The position numbers were made by a program, and so were the translations under genes. From Cyanobium sp. PCC 7001 (GTDB lineage: Bacteria; Cyanobacteriota; Cyanobacteriia; PCC-6307; Cyanobiaceae), in assembly GCF_000155635.1 (NCBI RefSeq), contig NZ_DS990556.1, positions 734,416 to 798,415 on the forward strand: a DNA stretch of 64,000 bases, read 5' to 3'. Positions 1 through 12,030 of the stretch are shown piece after piece. The notes under the pieces are model-generated. The model did not search any database and was not told the origin of the DNA. It worked only from the letters and a program-made list of their open reading frames with translations. The stretch's first letter is position 1; every line of letters begins with the position of its first letter.

Positions 1-165
1 CTGGCCGGAGCGGCCTGGCCCCAGGTGGCGGTGAATCCCGGGAACGGGGAGCTGCCCCCGGGCCCGGTCACCGCAGGGCACCGGATCATCACCGTGTGGA
101 TGTCCACCGCCTCGGCCCAACTGCACCTCGAACCCTTCCCCTGGGTGGAAGCTGGGGCAAACTGA
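1..165 (+). CDS. C-terminal end of a CocE/NonD-type hydrolase (partial)
   Basis: The window opens inside a reading frame that runs without a stop to TGA at 163-165, giving 54 residues. The segment beginning AGAAWPQVAVNPGNGE followed by a GHRIIT strand resembles the last part of the C-terminal beta-sandwich of X-Pro dipeptidyl-peptidase/CocE-type serine hydrolases. The catalytic domain lies outside the window. The next gene starts 23 bases downstream on the same strand. The family call is from recognition of a short segment only, so it is tentative; that the frame is coding is more secure. Confidence 0.5.
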   Translation: MAGAAWPQVAVNPGNGELPPGPVTAGHRIITVWMSTASAQLHLEPFPWVEAGAN

Positions 166-188
166 GCCCACCGATCCCCCTGCAGCTG

Positions 189-1097
189 ATGCGGTCCTCC
201 CTGCGGCCAGGCCAACCGGGCTGGCTCTCCATCTGCCGCGCCGCCATTCACCGCACCGCCGTCCACCGCACCGCCATTCGTCGCACCGCCATTCGCCGCA
301 CCGGCAGCCAGGTGCTGGCCCTGGCCCTGGTGCTGGGCGCCCCGGCCGGTGGGCTGATCGGCAGGGCCGTGCAGGCCGCACCGGCCACCGCCAGCCCCGG
401 TGTTACGGGCACGTCGGCGCTGAAGCCTGCAGCGGCCGCGGCCGGTCCCCTCAGCGTGGACGAGGCCCGGGCGGCGGCCGAGCGCATCCTCAAGGCCGTG
501 CAGACCAAGGATCCCAACCTGCGCTTCGCCCAGTTCTCCCCGGAACTGCAGGCCATCAGCAGCCCGGCGATGGTGGCCGACACCATGCGCACCCAGCCGG
601 ACCTGCTCGGCTGGACGTTGCTCAGCGTGCGGGGCGGTCTGTCCTCCACCACGGTGGAAGCGAGCCTGAGAACCAGCGACGGCGTGCGGGACCTGTTCAT
701 GGTGCTGGATCCCCAGGGCCGCCTCACCGGTTACCACTTCGATCTCACCGACGCCCAGTCGAGCCGCGTGGCGGCGGATTTCGTGCGCGAGCTGAGCCGG
801 GGCCACTTCATCAGCGCCCGCAGCTATCTGGCCCTGCCCCTGCAGGAGGAACTCACGCCGGCCACACTCCAGGCCAAGTGGCAGCAGCTGCAGCGGAGCA
901 CCGGCAATTTCGTGAAGGTGGTGCGGGTGATCGAGGCCAGCCGCAGCGAGGACAGCCAGCTGGTGCTCGTGAACACCGAGTTCAACCGGGTGACCGACAA
1001 CCTGTTCGTGATCCTGAACACCAACAACGAGATCACCGGGGTCGATTTTCCCAAGGACCCCAATCCCCCCCAGCCGGCCTCTGCACCGGCCCGCTGA
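189..1097 (+). CDS. Secreted DUF3887-like protein
   Basis: A 302-residue protein with an N-terminal hydrophobic segment (VLALALVLGAPAGG) and an AQA-like cleavage region, so probably exported or lipid-free periplasmic. Two similar halves follow (about residues 95-185 and 195-290), each with an alpha-beta pattern and a motif such as TGYHFD or TGVDFP; this duplicated layout fits the DUF3887 family. I chose ATG 189 because an earlier ATG at 96 would overlap the preceding gene. The N-terminus before the hydrophobic stretch is unusually long and basic because of a 15-nt tandem repeat. It lies 69 bases upstream of glgB. Function unknown. Confidence 0.6.
   Translation: MRSSLRPGQPGWLSICRAAIHRTAVHRTAIRRTAIRRTGSQVLALALVLGAPAGGLIGRAVQAAPATASPGVTGTSALKPAAAAAGPLSVDEARAAAERILKAVQTKDPNLRFAQFSPELQAISSPAMVADTMRTQPDLLGWTLLSVRGGLSSTTVEASLRTSDGVRDLFMVLDPQGRLTGYHFDLTDAQSSRVAADFVRELSRGHFISARSYLALPLQEELTPATLQAKWQQLQRSTGNFVKVVRVIEASRSEDSQLVLVNTEFNRVTDNLFVILNTNNEITGVDFPKDPNPPQPASAPAR
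246..305 (+). repeat. Four tandem 15-nt units in the signal-peptide n-region
   Basis: Four adjacent 15-nt units (246-260, 261-275, 276-290, 291-305) of the form attcaccgcaccgcc, differing at a few positions. In frame they encode a repeated (I/V)(H/R)RT(A/G) pentapeptide, which lengthens the positively charged region before the hydrophobic core of the export signal. Being a multiple of three, the copy number could vary between strains without breaking the frame. Confidence 0.85.
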
Positions 1098-1166
1098 CAC
1101 GGGCGGATTGCCGGCCAACCCGCCTGGACGGGCCGCCTAAGCTCGCGGCGCGTTCGCTGCGTCTCG

Positions 1167-3479
1167 ATGCCGGTCCCCTCGCTGGAGTGGTTGGTGGAGG
1201 ATGGTTCGCGCCTGGCGGAGTGCCGCCACGACCATCCCTTCGCCGTGCTCGGCCCCCAGCCGATCGAGTCCGGCCGCTGGCTGGTGCGGGTGTGGATGCC
1301 GGAAGCCGACGAGGTGCTGCTGCTGCGGGGTCAGCAGGTGCTGCCCACCACCACGCCCAACCATCCCTGGGTGTTCGAGGCGGAGCTGGACCACGACCCC
1401 GGCTGCGACTACCGGGTGCGGGTGCAGCGGGGCGGCATCACCCATGAGACCCACGATCCCTGGTCCTTCCGCGAGGAGTGGATGGGCGAACTCGATCGCC
1501 ATCTGTTCGCCGAGGGCAACCACCACCACATCTGGCGCCGCATGGGCGCCCACCTGGTGGAACGCAACGGGGTGGCCGGGGTGATGTTCTGCCTGTGGGC
1601 GCCCAACGCCCGCAGCGTGGCGGTGCTCGGACCGTTCAACAGCTGGGATGGCCGTCACCATCCGATGCAGTCGCGGCTGGGCGGCATCTGGGAACTGTTC
1701 ATCCCGGGGCTGGGGGCCGGCGAGATCTACAAGTACGAGATCCGCAACCAGGCGGGGCACTGTTACCAGAAGGCCGACCCCTACGGCTTCCGCCACGAGG
1801 TGCGCCCCGCCAACGCCTCGATCGTGCACCCCCTCGGGGGCTTCGCCTGGAGCGATGCCGCCTGGATGGAGGAGCGGGACAGCCGCAACCCGCTCGACCA
1901 GCCGGTGGCGGTGTACGAGATGCACCTGGGCAGCTGGATGCACGCCAGTGCCGACCAGCCCTACATCGAGGCCGATGGCAGCGCCAGGCCCCCGATCCAG
2001 CCCGCAGACCTCAAGCCCGGTGCCCGCCTGCTCACCTACCCGGAGCTGGCCGACAAGGTGATCCCCTACGTGAAGGCGCGGGGCTTCACCCACATCGAAC
2101 TGATGCCGATCTCCGAGCATCCCTTCGATGGATCCTGGGGGTATCAGGTCACGGGCTGGTACGCCCCCACCAGCCGCTTCGGCACCCCGGAGGAATTCCG
2201 CGCCTTCGTGGACCGCTGCCACGCCGAGGGCATCGGCGTGATCCTTGACTGGGTGCCGGGCCACTTCCCCAAGGATGCCCACGGCCTGGCCTTCTTCGAC
2301 GGAGCCCATCTCTATGAGCACGCCGATCCCCGCATCGGTGAGCACAAGGAATGGGGCACCCTGATCTTCAACTACAGCCGCAACGAGGTGCGGAATTTCC
2401 TGGTGGCGAACCTGGTGTACTGGTTCGAGGAATTCCACATCGACGGCATCCGGGTGGATGCGGTGGCCTCCATGCTCTACCGCGACTACCTCCGGCCCGA
2501 TGGTGAATGGCTGCCGAATGAACACGGCGGCCGGGAAAACACCGAGGCGGTTCTCTTCCTCCAGCAGGCCAACCATGTGCTGTTCCAGCACTTCCCCGGA
2601 GCCCTCTCGATCGCCGAGGAATCCACCACCTGGCCGATGGTGACCCAGCCCACGAACATCGGTGGTCTGGGCTTCAACCTGAAGTGGAACATGGGCTGGA
2701 TGCACGACATGCTCGACTACTTCGAGCTGGATCCCTGGTTCCGCCAGTTCCACCAGAACAATGTGACGTTCTCGATCTGGTATGCCTACACCGAGAATTT
2801 CATGCTGGCCCTCAGCCACGATGAGGTGGTGCACGGCAAGAGCAACCTGCTGCACAAGATGCCTGGCGACGACTGGCAGAAGTTCGCCAACGTGCGCGCC
2901 CTGCTGGCCTACATGTGGACCCACCCCGGCAAGAAGACGATCTTCATGGGGATGGAATTCGGTCAGCGGGCCGAATGGAACGTGTGGGGAGATCTGCAGT
3001 GGGATCTGCTCAATTACGAGCCACACCTGGGCATCCAGCGCCTGGTGGATGACCTCAACGTGTTCTACAAAGCGGAGCCGGCGCTCTGGGGCGACGACTT
3101 CAACGAGTACGGCTTCCAGTGGATCGACTGCAGCGACAACCGCCATTCGGTGATCAGCTTCATGCGACGCGAGAGCGCCACCGGCCGCTGGCTGGTGGTG
3201 GTGGCGAACTTCACGCCCCAGAGTCACTCCCACTACCGGGTGGGCGTTCCGGTGGAGGGGTTCTACAGCGAAGTGTTCAACACCGACGCCGAGCGCTACG
3301 GCGGCAGCAACCTGGGCAATCTGGGCGGCAAGTTCACCGACAGCTGGGCCGTGCACGGGTATGAGCACTCGCTCGACCTGTGTCTGCCCCCGCTTTCGGT
3401 GCTCGTGTTCCAGCGGGATGAGAAACGCAGCCTGGAAGCCGGAGACTTTGCCGCTGCGGCTGCTCTGGCGGCGGCCTGA
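1167..3479 (+). CDS. glgB: 1,4-alpha-glucan branching enzyme
   Basis: Full-length 770-residue GH13 branching enzyme. It introduces alpha-1,6 branches into glycogen, the carbon store of cyanobacteria. The N-terminal region holds two beta-sandwich modules (HPFAVLGPQ early, then [16 protein letters not shown]), followed by the TIM barrel with DWVPGHFP (about residue 360), the nucleophile Asp in [10 protein letters not shown] (about 431), the acid Glu in SIAEES (about 484) and [13 protein letters not shown] (about 551). The all-beta C-terminal domain is present. hemE follows after 97 bases on the same strand. No frameshift or missing residue seen. Confidence 0.97.
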   Translation: MPVPSLEWLVEDGSRLAECRHDHPFAVLGPQPIESGRWLVRVWMPEADEVLLLRGQQVLPTTTPNHPWVFEAELDHDPGCDYRVRVQRGGITHETHDPWSFREEWMGELDRHLFAEGNHHHIWRRMGAHLVERNGVAGVMFCLWAPNARSVAVLGPFNSWDGRHHPMQSRLGGIWELFIPGLGAGEIYKYEIRNQAGHCYQKADPYGFRHEVRPANASIVHPLGGFAWSDAAWMEERDSRNPLDQPVAVYEMHLGSWMHASADQPYIEADGSARPPIQPADLKPGARLLTYPELADKVIPYVKARGFTHIELMPISEHPFDGSWGYQVTGWYAPTSRFGTPEEFRAFVDRCHAEGIGVILDWVPGHFPKDAHGLAFFDGAHLYEHADPRIGEHKEWGTLIFNYSRNEVRNFLVANLVYWFEEFHIDGIRVDAVASMLYRDYLRPDGEWLPNEHGGRENTEAVLFLQQANHVLFQHFPGALSIAEESTTWPMVTQPTNIGGLGFNLKWNMGWMHDMLDYFELDPWFRQFHQNNVTFSIWYAYTENFMLALSHDEVVHGKSNLLHKMPGDDWQKFANVRALLAYMWTHPGKKTIFMGMEFGQRAEWNVWGDLQWDLLNYEPHLGIQRLVDDLNVFYKAEPALWGDDFNEYGFQWIDCSDNRHSVISFMRRESATGRWLVVVANFTPQSHSHYRVGVPVEGFYSEVFNTDAERYGGSNLGNLGGKFTDSWAVHGYEHSLDLCLPPLSVLVFQRDEKRSLEAGDFAAAAALAAA

Positions 3480-3576
3480 TCGCGCGTTGTCGAATTGTCA
3501 CGCTCGGGGCCCAACGGCCCGGGAGGCTCCAGAGCCCTTCGGCTAGGTTGCCGGATCGCTTCTCCCTCCTCGCTCC

Positions 3577-4635
3577 ATGGCCGAAACCGCCCCCCTGCTG
3601 CTGCGCGCCGCCCGAGGTGAGCAGGTGGAGCGGCCACCCGTGTGGATGATGCGCCAGGCCGGCCGGTACATGAAGGTGTACCGCGACCTGCGCGATCGCC
3701 ATCCCGGCTTCCGCGAGCGCTCGGAAAACCCCGATCTCTCCTACGAGATCTCGATGCAGCCGTTCCGGGCGTTCCAGCCCGACGGCGTGATCCTCTTCTC
3801 CGACATCCTCACTCCCCTGCCGGGGATGGGCATCGACTTCGACATCATCGAGAGCAAGGGGCCGATCATCGAACCCGCGATTCGCACCCGGGCCCAGGTG
3901 GATGCCCTGCGACCCCTGAATCCGGCCGAGGCCCTCCCCTTCGTGGGCGAGGTGCTGGGCCGGCTGCGCGCCGATGTGGGCAACGCCGCCGCCGTGCTCG
4001 GCTTCGTGGGTGCCCCCTGGACCCTGGCGGCCTATGCCGTGGAAGGGAAGAGCTCCAAGACCTACGCCGTGATCAAGGCGATGGCCTTCCAGGAGCCGGC
4101 GCTGCTGCACCAGCTGCTGGGCCACCTGGCCGATTCGATCGCCACCTACGTGCGCTACCAGATCGATTCCGGTGCCCAGGTGGTGCAGCTGTTCGATTCC
4201 TGGGCCGGCCAGCTCAGCCCGATCGACTACGACGTGTTCGCGGCGCCGTACCAGAAGCGGGTGATCGATCAGGTGAAGGCCACCCATCCCGATACGCCGC
4301 TGATCCTCTACATCTCCGGCAGCGCCGGTGTGCTCGAGCGGATGGGGCGCACCGGCGTGGACATCGTGTCGCTGGACTGGACCGTGGACATGGCCGATGG
4401 CTGTGCCCGCCTGCCCCAGCATGTGGGGGTGCAGGGCAACGTGGACCCCGGGCTGCTGTTCGGCAGCCCGGAGGCGATCCGTGAGCGGATTCTGGATACG
4501 GTGCGCAAGGCCCGCAGCCGCCGCCACATCCTCAATCTCGGTCACGGGATCCTGCCCGGCACACCGGAAGACAACGCCCGCGTGTTCTTCGAAACCGGCA
4601 AGGCCGTGAGCGAGCTGCTCGGAGCCGCCGTTTGA
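3577..4635 (+). CDS. hemE: Uroporphyrinogen decarboxylase
   Basis: A 352-residue enzyme that decarboxylates the four acetate side chains of uroporphyrinogen III to give coproporphyrinogen III, on the common route to haem and chlorophyll. The N-terminal signature [12 protein letters not shown] (residues 21-32), the second signature [16 protein letters not shown] near residue 144, and the FDSWAG segment are all present. Its TGA stop overlaps the TTG start of the next gene, which suggests translational coupling. hemC is also in this window (31.9-32.8 kb) but is not linked to it. Confidence 0.97.
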   Translation: MAETAPLLLRAARGEQVERPPVWMMRQAGRYMKVYRDLRDRHPGFRERSENPDLSYEISMQPFRAFQPDGVILFSDILTPLPGMGIDFDIIESKGPIIEPAIRTRAQVDALRPLNPAEALPFVGEVLGRLRADVGNAAAVLGFVGAPWTLAAYAVEGKSSKTYAVIKAMAFQEPALLHQLLGHLADSIATYVRYQIDSGAQVVQLFDSWAGQLSPIDYDVFAAPYQKRVIDQVKATHPDTPLILYISGSAGVLERMGRTGVDIVSLDWTVDMADGCARLPQHVGVQGNVDPGLLFGSPEAIRERILDTVRKARSRRHILNLGHGILPGTPEDNARVFFETGKAVSELLGAAV

Positions 4636-5717
4636 GCGAGGCCCCGGCAGCGCGGCCCCAGGCTTCGGCCAGGCCCCAGGGCTCGGACCGGCCGCAGCGG
4701 ATCCTGATCACCGGCGCCAGTGGCTGCGTGGGCCAGTACATCAGCGCCCTGCTGCTCCGGGAAACGGATGCGGAGCTGCTGCTGTTGCTCCGCGATCCGT
4801 CCAAGCTCAGGGCCGTGCCGGCGGAGGATCCCCGCATCACCCTGCTGGTGGCCGATCTGCGGCAGCTGGGCAGCCCCGAGGTGAGCGCCGTGAACGCCGC
4901 CATCGCCACGGCCACCCGGGTGATCCACACCGCCACGGCCTGGGGCGATCCGGAACGGGCCCAGCGCGTGAACGTGGACGCGGTGAAGACGCTGCTGGCC
5001 CTCGTCGATCACCAGCGGATCGAACAGGTGATCTACTTCTCCACCGCCTCGGTGCTGGATCGCCGGTTGCGGCTGCTGCCCGAGGCCAGCCAGGTCGGCA
5101 CCGAATACATCCAGACGAAGGCCCAGTGCCTGCAGCAGCTGGAGCAGCACCCCCTGGCTGGGCGCATCGTGGCCGTGTTTCCCACCCTGGTGTTCGGCGG
5201 CCGGGTCGATGGCGGCGGCCCCTTCCCCACCAGCTACCTCACCGCAGGCCTGGCGGAAGCGGCCCGCTGGCTGTGGCTGGCCCGCTGGCTGCGGGCCGAT
5301 GCCTCCTTCCACTTCATCCACGCCGCCGACATCGCCCGGGTGTGCCTCGTGCTGGCCACGGCCCCGCACCAGCCCAACCCCGAGCCGGGGCAGGGAGCCC
5401 TGCGGCGCCTGGTGCTGGGTCAGCCGCCGGTGAGCGTGAACGGCACGGTGCGCAGCCTCTGCCGCTGGCGCGGGGTGTGGTGGCCGCCGTTCGGCCTCGA
5501 CCTGCGTGGCTGGCTGGTGGAGGGGCTGATCCGGCTGCTGCGCATCGAGGTGAACGCCTGGGACCGCTTCTCCATCCGCCAGCGCCACTTCGTGCACGAG
5601 CCGGTGAGCCCACCCGAGCGTTTCGGGGCCAGGAGCCACGCCCCGACGCTGGAAGCGGTGTTCGCCGATGCGGGACTGCCGCGGCGGGGGCGGCTGCCTG
5701 CCCCACCGCGGCCATGA
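4632..5717 (+). CDS. NAD-dependent epimerase/dehydratase (extended SDR)
   Basis: A 361-residue extended short-chain dehydrogenase. The nucleotide-binding motif [10 protein letters not shown] lies near residue 26 and the catalytic YIQTK (YxxxK) near residue 157. The substrate is unknown; the C-terminal third ([15 protein letters not shown]) is typical of sterol/flavonoid-reductase-like SDRs. It starts with TTG overlapping the hemE stop by 3 bases and ends with an ATGA overlap into petE, so hemE, this gene and petE look like one transcription unit. Confidence 0.85.
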   Translation: MSEAPAARPQASARPQGSDRPQRILITGASGCVGQYISALLLRETDAELLLLLRDPSKLRAVPAEDPRITLLVADLRQLGSPEVSAVNAAIATATRVIHTATAWGDPERAQRVNVDAVKTLLALVDHQRIEQVIYFSTASVLDRRLRLLPEASQVGTEYIQTKAQCLQQLEQHPLAGRIVAVFPTLVFGGRVDGGGPFPTSYLTAGLAEAARWLWLARWLRADASFHFIHAADIARVCLVLATAPHQPNPEPGQGALRRLVLGQPPVSVNGTVRSLCRWRGVWWPPFGLDLRGWLVEGLIRLLRIEVNAWDRFSIRQRHFVHEPVSPPERFGARSHAPTLEAVFADAGLPRRGRLPAPPRP

Positions 5718-6103
5718 GCCGCACCCTGGGTTGGCTGTGCGGGGCTGTGCTGCCAGCTGTGCTGCTGTTGGCGCTGCTGCTGGCGGCGGGCGCGGGCCCT
5801 GCCGCCGCCGCCGGCCACCGGGTGCGGCTGGGCACGGCGGAAGGCCTGCTGGCCTTCGAGCCCAGCAGCCTGAGGATCGAGCCCGGCGATGTGGTGACCT
5901 TCGAGGTGCAGGGGCTGGGTCCCCACAACCTGATCGTGGCCGGCCATCCGGAGTGGAGCCACGAGAGCCTGGTGTTCGAGGAGGGCACCCGCTGGCAACA
6001 GCGCTTCGAGGCGGTGGGGCGCTTCCCGTTCTGGTGCGAGCCCCATCGCTTCGCGGGGATGGAGGGGCTGCTGATCGTGGAGGAGCCGGGAGCGGCGGGC
6101 TGA
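5714..6103 (+). CDS. petE: Plastocyanin
   Basis: A 129-residue precursor of the lumenal blue-copper protein that carries electrons from cytochrome b6f to photosystem I. A signal sequence (hydrophobic from about residue 10 to 33, ending AAAG) precedes a cupredoxin domain. The copper ligands are visible: His71 in GPHN, Cys108, His111 and Met116 in WCEPHRFAGM. The opening strand VRLGTAEGLLAFEP is plastocyanin-like. The mature domain is slightly short because the loop after the first His is reduced. The ATG overlaps the stop of the epimerase gene (ATGA). petJ, for the alternative carrier, follows directly. Confidence 0.85.
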   Translation: MSRTLGWLCGAVLPAVLLLALLLAAGAGPAAAAGHRVRLGTAEGLLAFEPSSLRIEPGDVVTFEVQGLGPHNLIVAGHPEWSHESLVFEEGTRWQQRFEAVGRFPFWCEPHRFAGMEGLLIVEEPGAAG

Positions 6104-6133
6104 GCCATGTCAACGCAGGCTGAGCCATGTCAA
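6098..6133 (+). repeat. 16-bp direct repeat at the petE stop
   Basis: The string ggctgagccatgtcaa occurs at 6098-6113, where it includes the petE stop codon, and again at 6118-6133 after a 4-base spacer. The match is perfect over 16 bases. It lies in the 117-base gap between petE and petJ. It may be a local duplication or a tandem binding site; nothing else identifies it. Confidence 0.85.
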
Positions 6134-6220
6134 GAATGTTGCGAAGCACCGCGTCGCCCGGCACATCAGCGGCGGCGGCCCCTAAGTTTTTGCGGTAGCC
6201 CGTGCCTGAAGCGCCTTTCC

Positions 6221-6562
6221 ATGCGCCGTCTTTTTTCCCTGATCGCTCTCTGCCTGGCGTTGGTGCTGGGTGCCGCTCCCAGCTATGCGGCCGATGTGGC
6301 CCATGGGGGCCAGCTGTTCTCAGCCAACTGCGCCGCCTGCCACATGGGCGGTGGCAACGTGGTGAATGCCGAGCGCACCCTCAAGCAGGATGCCCTGGAG
6401 GCCTACCTGGCCAACTACAGCAGCGACCATGAGGCCGCCATCGCCTACCAGGTGACCAACGGCAAGAACGCCATGCCAGCCTTCGGCGGCAAGCTCAGCG
6501 AAGGCGACATCGCCGACGTGGCCGCCTACGTGGAGGACATGGCCTCCAAGGGCTGGGCCTGA
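6221..6562 (+). CDS. petJ: Cytochrome c6
   Basis: A 113-residue precursor of the soluble lumenal c-type cytochrome that can replace plastocyanin between cytochrome b6f and photosystem I. A clear signal peptide (hydrophobic LFSLIALCLALVLG, cleavage after SYA) precedes the haem-attachment motif CAACH at residues 37-41; Met85 in NAMPAF is the likely sixth ligand. I chose ATG 6221 rather than an upstream start because the signal peptide begins there. It lies 117 bases after petE and is followed by a strong terminator. Confidence 0.95.
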   Translation: MRRLFSLIALCLALVLGAAPSYAADVAHGGQLFSANCAACHMGGGNVVNAERTLKQDALEAYLANYSSDHEAAIAYQVTNGKNAMPAFGGKLSEGDIADVAAYVEDMASKGWA

Positions 6563-6645
6563 TCGGATTGCCTCGTCGCTTCGGCACCCCCCCCCTCCAC
6601 TGAAGCGACGCTGGCAGCAGGCTTACCTTTCTGCATCCAGCACTC

Positions 6646-6672
6646 AACCCCGGCATCACGCCGGGGTTTTTT
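6646..6672 (+). terminator. Rho-independent terminator after petJ
   Basis: A perfect 9-bp stem (aaccccggc / gccggggtt) with a 5-base loop atcac, followed by further T residues to 6672. It is 83 bases downstream of the petJ stop and closes the petE-petJ region. This is the clearest intrinsic terminator in the window. Confidence 0.92.
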
Positions 6673-6834
6673 CATGGCGGAACGGAAGGCTCTGGGCAAC
6701 GGGCGCTGCTGGTGAACAGAGGCGCTGGTGAACAGAGGTGCTGATGGAGATCGCAGCCCTGTGAACATTGATTTTCGCAGACGGTGAACAGCCCATGACT
6801 GCACGAGGATCAAGAAACCTATGCATGGTTGAGA

Positions 6835-7797
6835 ATGGCCGTTGCGAGCTTTTCCAATCTCAACCCCGTTGCGATTCCCGGTGTCGGAACTTCCGGAACC
6901 GGCTCCCCCTACCCAAGCCTGATCGGAGTGGGAGGGCTCCAGGGTGGCGTCACCAGGGTGGGCGTGACCCTCAAAGGCCTGAGCCATACCTATCCAGACG
7001 ATGTCGACGTGCTGTTGGTGGCACCCGATGGAACCACCCGATCGCTGGTGATGTCTGACGCCGGCACCAACTTAGACGTCACCGCCGTCAATCTCGCCTT
7101 TGATGACAATTTCCCCGACGCCCTCCCCGACAGCGCCCAGATTCTCAGCGGTTCCTACAAGCCCTCCGATTACGGGGCGACTGCAGACGCGTTTCCGGCC
7201 CCTGCCCCGGCTGGTCCCTATGCAGCGGATTTCAAGACCTTCAGAGGAGTCAATCCGAACGGCACCTGGCGCCTGTACATCAATGACGATGCCGGCGCGG
7301 ATAGCGGCAACCTGGCTCAAGGATGGGAACTGCGCCTCTTCCATGGCGCCAACCCCGTCTTCGGTGACGACGGCGACAACCTGATCAAACTGAAAAAGTC
7401 CATCAACACCTATGCCGGCGGCCCGGGAGCTGACACCTACAGACTTGGAAAAAAGGCCACACGATCGACCTACCTCAGAAAGCTTGACCATATCACTGAC
7501 TTCGATACCGTCAACGATCGCATTGATTATGGCTTCAAGGGCCCACGCCCGTTCGGGAAAGACTTTGGCTCCCTGTCTTCCCTGAATGCCAGAGCGCTGA
7601 AGAAGAAGTTCAAGCCCAACAAACTGAAGAAGAAAGCCTGGGGAACGTTCACGGTTGGCAGCGGGGGCCCCGAGAGTGAACGCACCTTCCTGATCCTCAA
7701 CGACCTGAAAGCGGGCTTTCAACTGAAGCGGGACTTCCTGGTGGAAATCACTGGCTACTTTGGCAGCAACGCCCTCACCAATCTCAATGTGATCTGA
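6835..7797 (+). CDS. P-domain protein with serralysin-C-like tail
   Basis: A protein of 320 residues with an N-terminal proprotein-convertase P-type jelly roll (GVTLKGLSHTYPDDVDVLLVAP, then NGTWRLYINDDAGAD and WELRLF; roughly residues 25-175). The C-terminal half has a motif YAGGPGADTYRL followed by DHITDFDTVNDRIDYG, like the C-terminal domain of M10 serralysins, and a Lys-rich insert. No protease catalytic motif and no N-terminal signal peptide are seen; the hydrophobic, Asn-containing C-terminus (TNLNVI) would fit type I secretion. Base composition is less GC-rich than neighbouring genes, suggesting transfer. ATG 6835 is preferred over TTG 6829. Confidence 0.75.
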   Translation: MAVASFSNLNPVAIPGVGTSGTGSPYPSLIGVGGLQGGVTRVGVTLKGLSHTYPDDVDVLLVAPDGTTRSLVMSDAGTNLDVTAVNLAFDDNFPDALPDSAQILSGSYKPSDYGATADAFPAPAPAGPYAADFKTFRGVNPNGTWRLYINDDAGADSGNLAQGWELRLFHGANPVFGDDGDNLIKLKKSINTYAGGPGADTYRLGKKATRSTYLRKLDHITDFDTVNDRIDYGFKGPRPFGKDFGSLSSLNARALKKKFKPNKLKKKAWGTFTVGSGGPESERTFLILNDLKAGFQLKRDFLVEITGYFGSNALTNLNVI

Positions 7798-7846
7798 TCT
7801 CCATGGGATCTGATCTGGACGCGGTGTTCCCCGGCCGTGGCCAGGG

Positions 7847-8062
7847 CTACGTCGTGGGGGCATCCTGGCGGCGCTGTTGCAGCACGGCCAGATAGAGATC
7901 CTCCGGCACCTCCCGGATGTCGTATTCACTCGGCAGCACACCGTGCACATGGCGATGCACCGCCATCCAGCAGTTGCGCTCCAGGTCACGGGCGGTGGCA
8001 TCGAACTCCTGCGACGCGGTGGCCAGCTCAACGATCAGGCTCCGGGGGTAGGGCGCGGTCAT
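7847..8062 (-). CDS. Small conserved-looking protein, 71 residues
   Basis: A 71-residue soluble protein beginning MTAPYPRSLIVELATAS, read from ATG at 8062. It is charged and helical in character (ATARDLERNCW, DIREVPEDLYLAVLQQRR) with no signal peptide or membrane segment. It converges on the P-domain gene. I do not recognise a named family. Coding is supported by balanced amino acid use and by a fit between neighbouring genes, not by a motif. Confidence 0.55.
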   Translation of the reverse strand: MTAPYPRSLIVELATASQEFDATARDLERNCWMAVHRHVHGVLPSEYDIREVPEDLYLAVLQQRRQDAPTT

Positions 8063-8167
8063 GGCGGGATGGACAGGGTGAAGTGGCCTCGGCGAGACGA
8101 TCGCGACGCTGGCGCAGGCGATGGGCCAGAAGGTAGGCCACAGTGGGGTGTCGCTGGGTCTGCCCGA

Positions 8168-8443
8168 GTGAGCCGCTTCTCCGCCATTGCCATCCCAGCC
8201 CTGGTGGCGTTCTGGCTGGCGGGCATCTCCGCCGCCGCCCAGACGGTGATCACCGGCGGCTGCCCGATGGTGGTGCCGGCCAGCCAGCGCGACCTGCAGC
8301 CCAAGCGCCTGCCCCCTGATCAGGTGAGCCAGAAGAACAGCCGAGGCTGCCTCTCCCCCCACGACGCGGTCTACGGGCCGGATGGCTGCCCCCTGAAGCT
8401 GTGCGGCCCCGAGGCGGGCGTGATTCAGCTGCCGCTGCCGTAA
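8168..8443 (+). CDS. Small secreted Cys-containing protein
   Basis: A 91-residue protein from GTG 8168. A signal peptide (hydrophobic AIAIPALVAFWLAG, AAA region) is followed by a short mature domain with three Cys (GGCPMV, RGCLSP, DGCPLKLCG gives four in total) that could form two disulfides in the periplasm. The function is unknown. Its 3' end overlaps the 3' end of the convergent Gly-rich gene by 19 bases. A GTG start fits the position of the signal peptide; frame extension further upstream is possible but not needed. Confidence 0.6.
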   Translation: MSRFSAIAIPALVAFWLAGISAAAQTVITGGCPMVVPASQRDLQPKRLPPDQVSQKNSRGCLSPHDAVYGPDGCPLKLCGPEAGVIQLPLP

Positions 8444-9135
8444 GCCACCTGGCACACGGCGTTGAGCAGCTGGGCCTGGTCCACCGTGGCCGGCACCTGT
8501 CCATCGAGCAGGCCCTGCTGGCAGTTGGCGGCACCGGTGAGCTGCCCCTCGCCGCCGAGGCTGTAGTTGAAGCTCACCCCGGCCGTGCCCACGCTCTCCA
8601 CCGAGCCGTAGTTGAGCTGAATGCTGGTGTTGGGCACCACGATCACCGTGGATTGCTGGTCGGCAGCGGCGTTCACCAACGAACCGATGGCGGCACCGGT
8701 GGCCAGACCCGCCACTCCCCACGCCGCTGCGCTGGAACCCCACCAGCCCCAGCCACCCCAGCCCCCGTACCAGCCGTGGTTCCAGGGACGGTGGTTCCAG
8801 TAGCCCCCACCGCGCCAGGCGTCATTCCAGCCGTGCAGATCGCGGTTGTAGAAGTTGTTGTTGATGGTCACGCGGTTGAAGCTGTCGCGGTTGCCATCCA
8901 CCCCGGGGCGCACGCCGGGCCCGTAGAGCGGATGCTCACCCCGGTAGCCACCGCGCCAGGCGTCATCGCCACCGCCGGAAAAGCGGTAGCCGCCGCCGCG
9001 GCCATCAAACCCGCGGTCGACCCCTCGACCACCACCGCCCCGGAAGCCGCCGCCGAAGCCCCGGGCCTCGGCGCTCGTGCTCAGCAAGGGCAGGGTGGCC
9101 ACAAGACAGCTCAGCAATAGGGCCTGGCGGCGCAT
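8425..9135 (-). CDS. Secreted Gly/Trp/Asn-rich protein
   Basis: A 236-residue exported protein from ATG 9135, with the signal peptide LLLSCLVATLPLLSTSAEA. The middle (about residues 25-125) is low-complexity, rich in Gly, Arg, Asn, Trp and Tyr (FGGGFRGGGGRG, WYGGWGGWGWWG). A hydrophobic AAAWGVAGLATGAAIGSLV segment follows, and then an ordered C-terminal domain with two Cys. Such proteins often sit at the cell surface; function is unknown. An alternative upstream start is rejected because it would bury the signal peptide. Confidence 0.65.
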   Translation of the reverse strand: MRRQALLLSCLVATLPLLSTSAEARGFGGGFRGGGGRGVDRGFDGRGGGYRFSGGGDDAWRGGYRGEHPLYGPGVRPGVDGNRDSFNRVTINNNFYNRDLHGWNDAWRGGGYWNHRPWNHGWYGGWGGWGWWGSSAAAWGVAGLATGAAIGSLVNAAADQQSTVIVVPNTSIQLNYGSVESVGTAGVSFNYSLGGEGQLTGAANCQQGLLDGQVPATVDQAQLLNAVCQVAYGSGS

Positions 9136-9347
9136 GGGAGGTGGAGCGGAGATGCCTGCCAAGTCTGGCCAGAGCAGGCCGGCTGGGGTGCTTCCTGAAG
9201 AGCTGCAACGGGGATCCGCACTGATCGCTTCGGCCTTCCCACCCTGGGGGAGGAGCCCCGTACTCATCGGTACGGCTGGCACGGGTTCCAGCCCCGTTCG
9301 GGCTCCATAGGTTGATCACAAAGCACCTGAATCCGGGAGGTCGTCCT

Positions 9348-11999
<2,652 letters not shown>

Positions 12000-12030
12000 G
12001 CCGCGCCAAGCTGGGCTGCGGGGTTCTTGG

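Noticed and set aside
1137-3368. A 743-residue open frame on the minus strand
   Set aside because: It lies antisense to glgB, is His/Val/Gly-rich as expected from the complement of GC-rich codons, and contains no motif.
4542-6164. A 540-residue open frame on the minus strand
   Set aside because: Antisense to the epimerase and petE, Pro/Arg/Gln-rich, without start context.
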